Shown in pieces: positions 5,233-5,778 of a DNA stretch of 5,778 bases (position 1 is the first letter of the stretch; each line of letters begins with the position of its first letter). The notes below the pieces were generated by a model, which saw only the letters and a program-made list of their open reading frames with translations, was not told where the DNA came from and made no database searches. Position numbers and translations under genes: made by a program. Where the stretch lies: assembly GCA_937996705.1 (NCBI GenBank), contig CALKUQ010000013.1, forward strand, positions 1-5,778, in the 5' to 3' direction. The stretch comes from an uncultured Chlamydiae bacterium (GTDB taxonomy: Bacteria; Chlamydiota; Chlamydiia; Chlamydiales; 2-12-FULL-49-11).

Positions 5233-5778
5233 ATGGGCGGTCCTAGTGCACCCACTAACACTCTTCTAGGTGAAGCTGGATCAGGTATTAACAACCCTTT
5301 ACAAACCATGCCTGGAGCTCAACTTCAGAGTATGAGTCAGTATAATCTGAATCAGTTGCAGAGTCAGGCAAGTATACCAGTTGCTAGTCAAACTTTGCAA
5401 AATATTCAATCTGCAGCTTCTCCAGCACAAGCAACTCCTGTGAATATACAGGGAGCTTTATCGCAAGCCAATAACCCACTTCTAAAGAATTTACCCACAC
5501 CAGCACCAAGCGCTACCCCAAAAGGGCAGGGCTTTGAAAAGTTTATAGGTTCTTTAAGAGGGATTGCTAATCTTGCAACAACTGCTGCAACATTAAAACA
5601 AGCACTAAGTAAGCCTAAGATGTCTAGTGGGAGAAGTTTTAGCTTTAGTAGGGGCGGTGGATCCTTACCAGCAGCTCAAGGCGCTAATATGGCACCGTTA
5701 GGAAATGTAACAATATCCCCCACCGTCCAAGGTTCTGTAGACGTAGCTTTACCACAGTCTAGTAGTTTACTAGATAGG
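5233..5778 (+). CDS. Partial Gln/Ser/Pro/Ala-rich phage protein, open at the right edge (at least 182 aa)
   Basis: From ATG 5233 the frame stays open for 182 codons to the last base, so the C-terminus is missing. The start is strong: GGAGG at 5223-5227 lies five bases before it, and only one base separates it from the preceding stop. Residues 1-97 are low-complexity and rich in Gln, Ser, Asn, Ala and Pro (for example QLQSMSQYNLNQLQSQASIP). Residues 99-129 look like an amphipathic helix (GFEKFIGSLRGIANLATTAA, then TLKQALSKPK). A Gly/Ser/Phe/Arg patch (GRSFSFSRGGGS, 133-144) follows, and then a strand-like tail (GNVTISPTVQGSVDVALP). Shared Pro/Gln richness with the 86-aa protein before it suggests the two act together, perhaps as internal-virion or scaffold-like components. 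No family is recognised and there is no catalytic motif. Confidence 0.75.
   Translation, partial: MGGPSAPTNTLLGEAGSGINNPLQTMPGAQLQSMSQYNLNQLQSQASIPVASQTLQNIQSAASPAQATPVNIQGALSQANNPLLKNLPTPAPSATPKGQGFEKFIGSLRGIANLATTAATLKQALSKPKMSSGRSFSFSRGGGSLPAAQGANMAPLGNVTISPTVQGSVDVALPQSSSLLDR
5758..5774. repeat. Perfect 7-bp inverted repeat with 3-base loop
   Basis: TCTAGTA and TACTAGA flank GTT. It lies within codons of the open-ended gene, is AT-rich and has no following U-run, so it is not a terminator; it may be chance. Confidence 0.3.

Overview
The window is a dense run of bacteriophage genes, all on the + strand, with a fragment of a bacterial housekeeping gene at its left edge. It looks like three pieces of different origin joined end to end. 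Positions 1-149 carry the first 45 codons of a chromosomal mnmE (tRNA-modification GTPase). Its motif ALATPSGAGAI is the form I associate with Bacteroidota, probably Flavobacteriia. From about 150 to 2325 there is a nearly complete phage virion (tail-type) protein. From about 2325 to the right edge there is a more AT-rich phage gene cluster.

Layout: truncated mnmE (12-149); 50 bases without a gene; a 790-codon frame (200-2572) whose first ~707 residues are a phage tail-type structural protein and whose last ~80 residues are the C-terminal end of a phage-type glycosyltransferase; an NDP-sugar 4,6-dehydratase/epimerase (2602-3594); a SAM-dependent methyltransferase (3591-4133); an unrecognised 106-aa protein (4136-4456); a degenerate GNAT-fold protein (4425-4961); a small Ala/Gly/Pro/Gln-rich protein (4971-5231); and a Gln/Ser/Pro/Ala-rich protein that is still open at the right edge (5233-5778, at least 182 aa).

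The genes from 2602 onward are packed like a phage late operon, with ATGA overlaps, gaps of 1-9 bases and Shine-Dalgarno sites before every start. The glycosyltransferase end, the dehydratase and the methyltransferase form a sugar-modification cassette of the kind many uncultured phages carry among their structural genes. The GNAT-fold protein and the two low-complexity proteins after it may be internal virion proteins, but that is inference.

The most notable point is the mosaic structure. Arginine codons are 23 CGN to 9 AGA/AGG in the tail part (residues 1-707). They are 2 to 12 in the dehydratase and 0 to 6 in the methyltransferase, and base composition shifts the same way. Either this is a real recombinant (phage mosaicism, insertion into mnmE) or a chimeric assembly or amplification product. 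The sequence alone cannot decide, and any host assignment made from the mnmE fragment should not be carried over to the phage genes without reads that span the joins. I saw no RNA gene, CRISPR array, insertion sequence, integrase or convincing terminator.
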